Below are positions 63,601 through 64,000 of a stretch of DNA of 64,000 nt, piece by piece. Position 1 is the first letter of the stretch; each line of letters begins with the position of its first letter. Origin of the DNA: Serinus canaria (taxonomy: Eukaryota > Chordata > Aves > Passeriformes > Fringillidae); the NCBI RefSeq assembly GCF_022539315.1, contig NC_066313.1:32525059-32589058 (forward strand), given 5' to 3'. Under the pieces are notes generated by a model. That model did no database searches and had not been told where the DNA came from. It was given only the letters and a program-made list of their open reading frames with translations. The position numbers were made by a program, and so were the translations under genes.

Positions 63601-63699
63601 GCAATTTTTGATACTTCAAGACATTATCAAGTTTCTAGTTTATGCTCTGTTATCAGCTATAACTTTCCCTCATCTTTAAGGCATGATGTTATTTTTCAG
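60691..63699 (+). other. DLG2 intron, unique sequence
   Basis: No certain exon. The 141-codon + frame at 60806-61231 is open but starts at the edge of the CR1 and has no recognisable similarity. A patch at 62990-63030 keeps four CpGs (acgcgt, atcgtc, ctcgaa), inside a frame at 62849-63055. Confidence 0.45.
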
Positions 63700-63771
63700 G
63701 ATTATACTTGAACTCGCTCGACGTATTGTCTGTCCCAGTTCAATTCAACCTGACATCCCAAATGCAATGAG
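63700..63771 (+). other. Candidate 72-bp cassette exon, unassigned
   Basis: A T-rich tract and AG (ttatttttcag, ending 63699) precede 72 bases that end ATGAG before GTTAGT, a fair donor starting at 63772. The length is exactly 24 codons, so inclusion would preserve frame. Only one frame is open through it, from 63701: it begins IILELARRIVC and ends PDIPNAMR, with the flanking codons split by the splice sites. Three CpGs lie within eight bases (63715-63723) in a region almost free of CpG, which hints at constraint. I do not recognise the peptide as part of DLG2 or any other protein. Spliced directly to the DLG2 alpha exon it would read into TGA at 63709. It could be an exon of another DLG2 transcript, a poison exon, a non-coding element, or chance. 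Confidence 0.35.
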
Positions 63772-64000
63772 GTTAGTGGTTTCATTGTAGCCTCAAGTGC
63801 TCAGTAGTATGCTGCTGCACATATAATTCTGCTAAATTTGGACTGTAAGGGGGCCCTGGCACTGAGTTACTATGGAAACAGAATTCTTCTTTTCTTTAGA
63901 AAGAAATTCCCCCTAGGTTTAGTAGTGTGAAAAAATTCCCAATATTAGTGCCCTGCAATGGTTCCTTTCATTATCCTTTTGTGTCTACACTTTCTTAATG
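63772..64000 (+). other. DLG2 intron, end of window
   Basis: Unique sequence after the candidate exon; nothing recognised. Confidence 0.5.

Noticed and set aside
24478..64000. Search for the next DLG2 coding exon (KYRYQDED) and for the other alternative first exons of PSD-93
   Set aside because: No matching coding segment was seen in this range by eye; presumably they are outside the window.
1..64000. CRISPR arrays, operons, riboswitches, tRNA and rRNA genes
   Set aside because: The window is vertebrate nuclear DNA; no tRNA boxes, rRNA segments or spaced direct repeats of that kind were seen.

Overview
This is 64 kb of bird nuclear DNA. It is AT-rich and almost all non-coding. The bird assignment rests on nine recognisable CR1 LINE fragments (several with the terminal ATTCTATG repeats), two solo LTRs of avian ERVL-like families, and otherwise low repeat density. 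I cannot name the species.

The one protein-coding exon I can identify with confidence is at 24436-24477 on the + strand. It encodes MFFACYCALRTNVK followed by a strong splice donor. This is the alternative first coding exon of DLG2 (PSD-93 / chapsyn-110), the exon that gives the alpha isoform its palmitoylated N-terminus. The window is therefore part of the very large DLG2 locus, read left to right. Sequence left of about 24.23 kb is upstream flank of this internal promoter, and is probably intron of longer DLG2 transcripts. Sequence right of 24477 is intron. The next coding exon of the alpha isoform (KYRYQDED...) is not in the window. A TATA box at 24229 followed 33 bp later by an initiator-like site suggests a start of transcription near 24262. 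The resulting leader would carry five upstream ATGs. A second, unassigned candidate exon of exactly 72 bp lies at 63700-63771.

Layout. 0-0.87 kb: CR1 tail. 0.87-4.2 kb: unique AT-rich DNA with microsatellites. 4.2-5.1 kb: CR1 with reverse-transcriptase remnant and an internal deletion. 5.1-15.6 kb: unique sequence. 15.6-16.8 kb: antisense CR1 ORF2 fragment. 18.25-18.65 and 20.86-21.04 kb: CR1 tails. 21-25.3 kb: unique sequence around the DLG2 exon, including a perfect 11-bp inverted repeat at 21.7 kb. 25.3-34.5 kb: intron with an ancient CR1-clade fragment at 32.6 kb. 34.5-34.8, 38.2-38.4 and 42.7-43.2 kb: CR1 tails. 44.4-46.6 kb: two antisense solo LTRs. 46.6-60 kb: intron with a MIR-like relic and a pyrimidine tract. 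60.19-60.69 kb: antisense CR1 whose tail has expanded into two abutting pentanucleotide microsatellites. 60.7-64 kb: intron with the candidate 72-bp exon near the end.

Apart from DLG2, no open reading frame in the window shows convincing coding character. Most are chance frames or lie in repeats. I found no tRNA, rRNA or CRISPR feature. Boundaries of repeats are by eye against remembered family structure and are good to roughly 10-30 bp.
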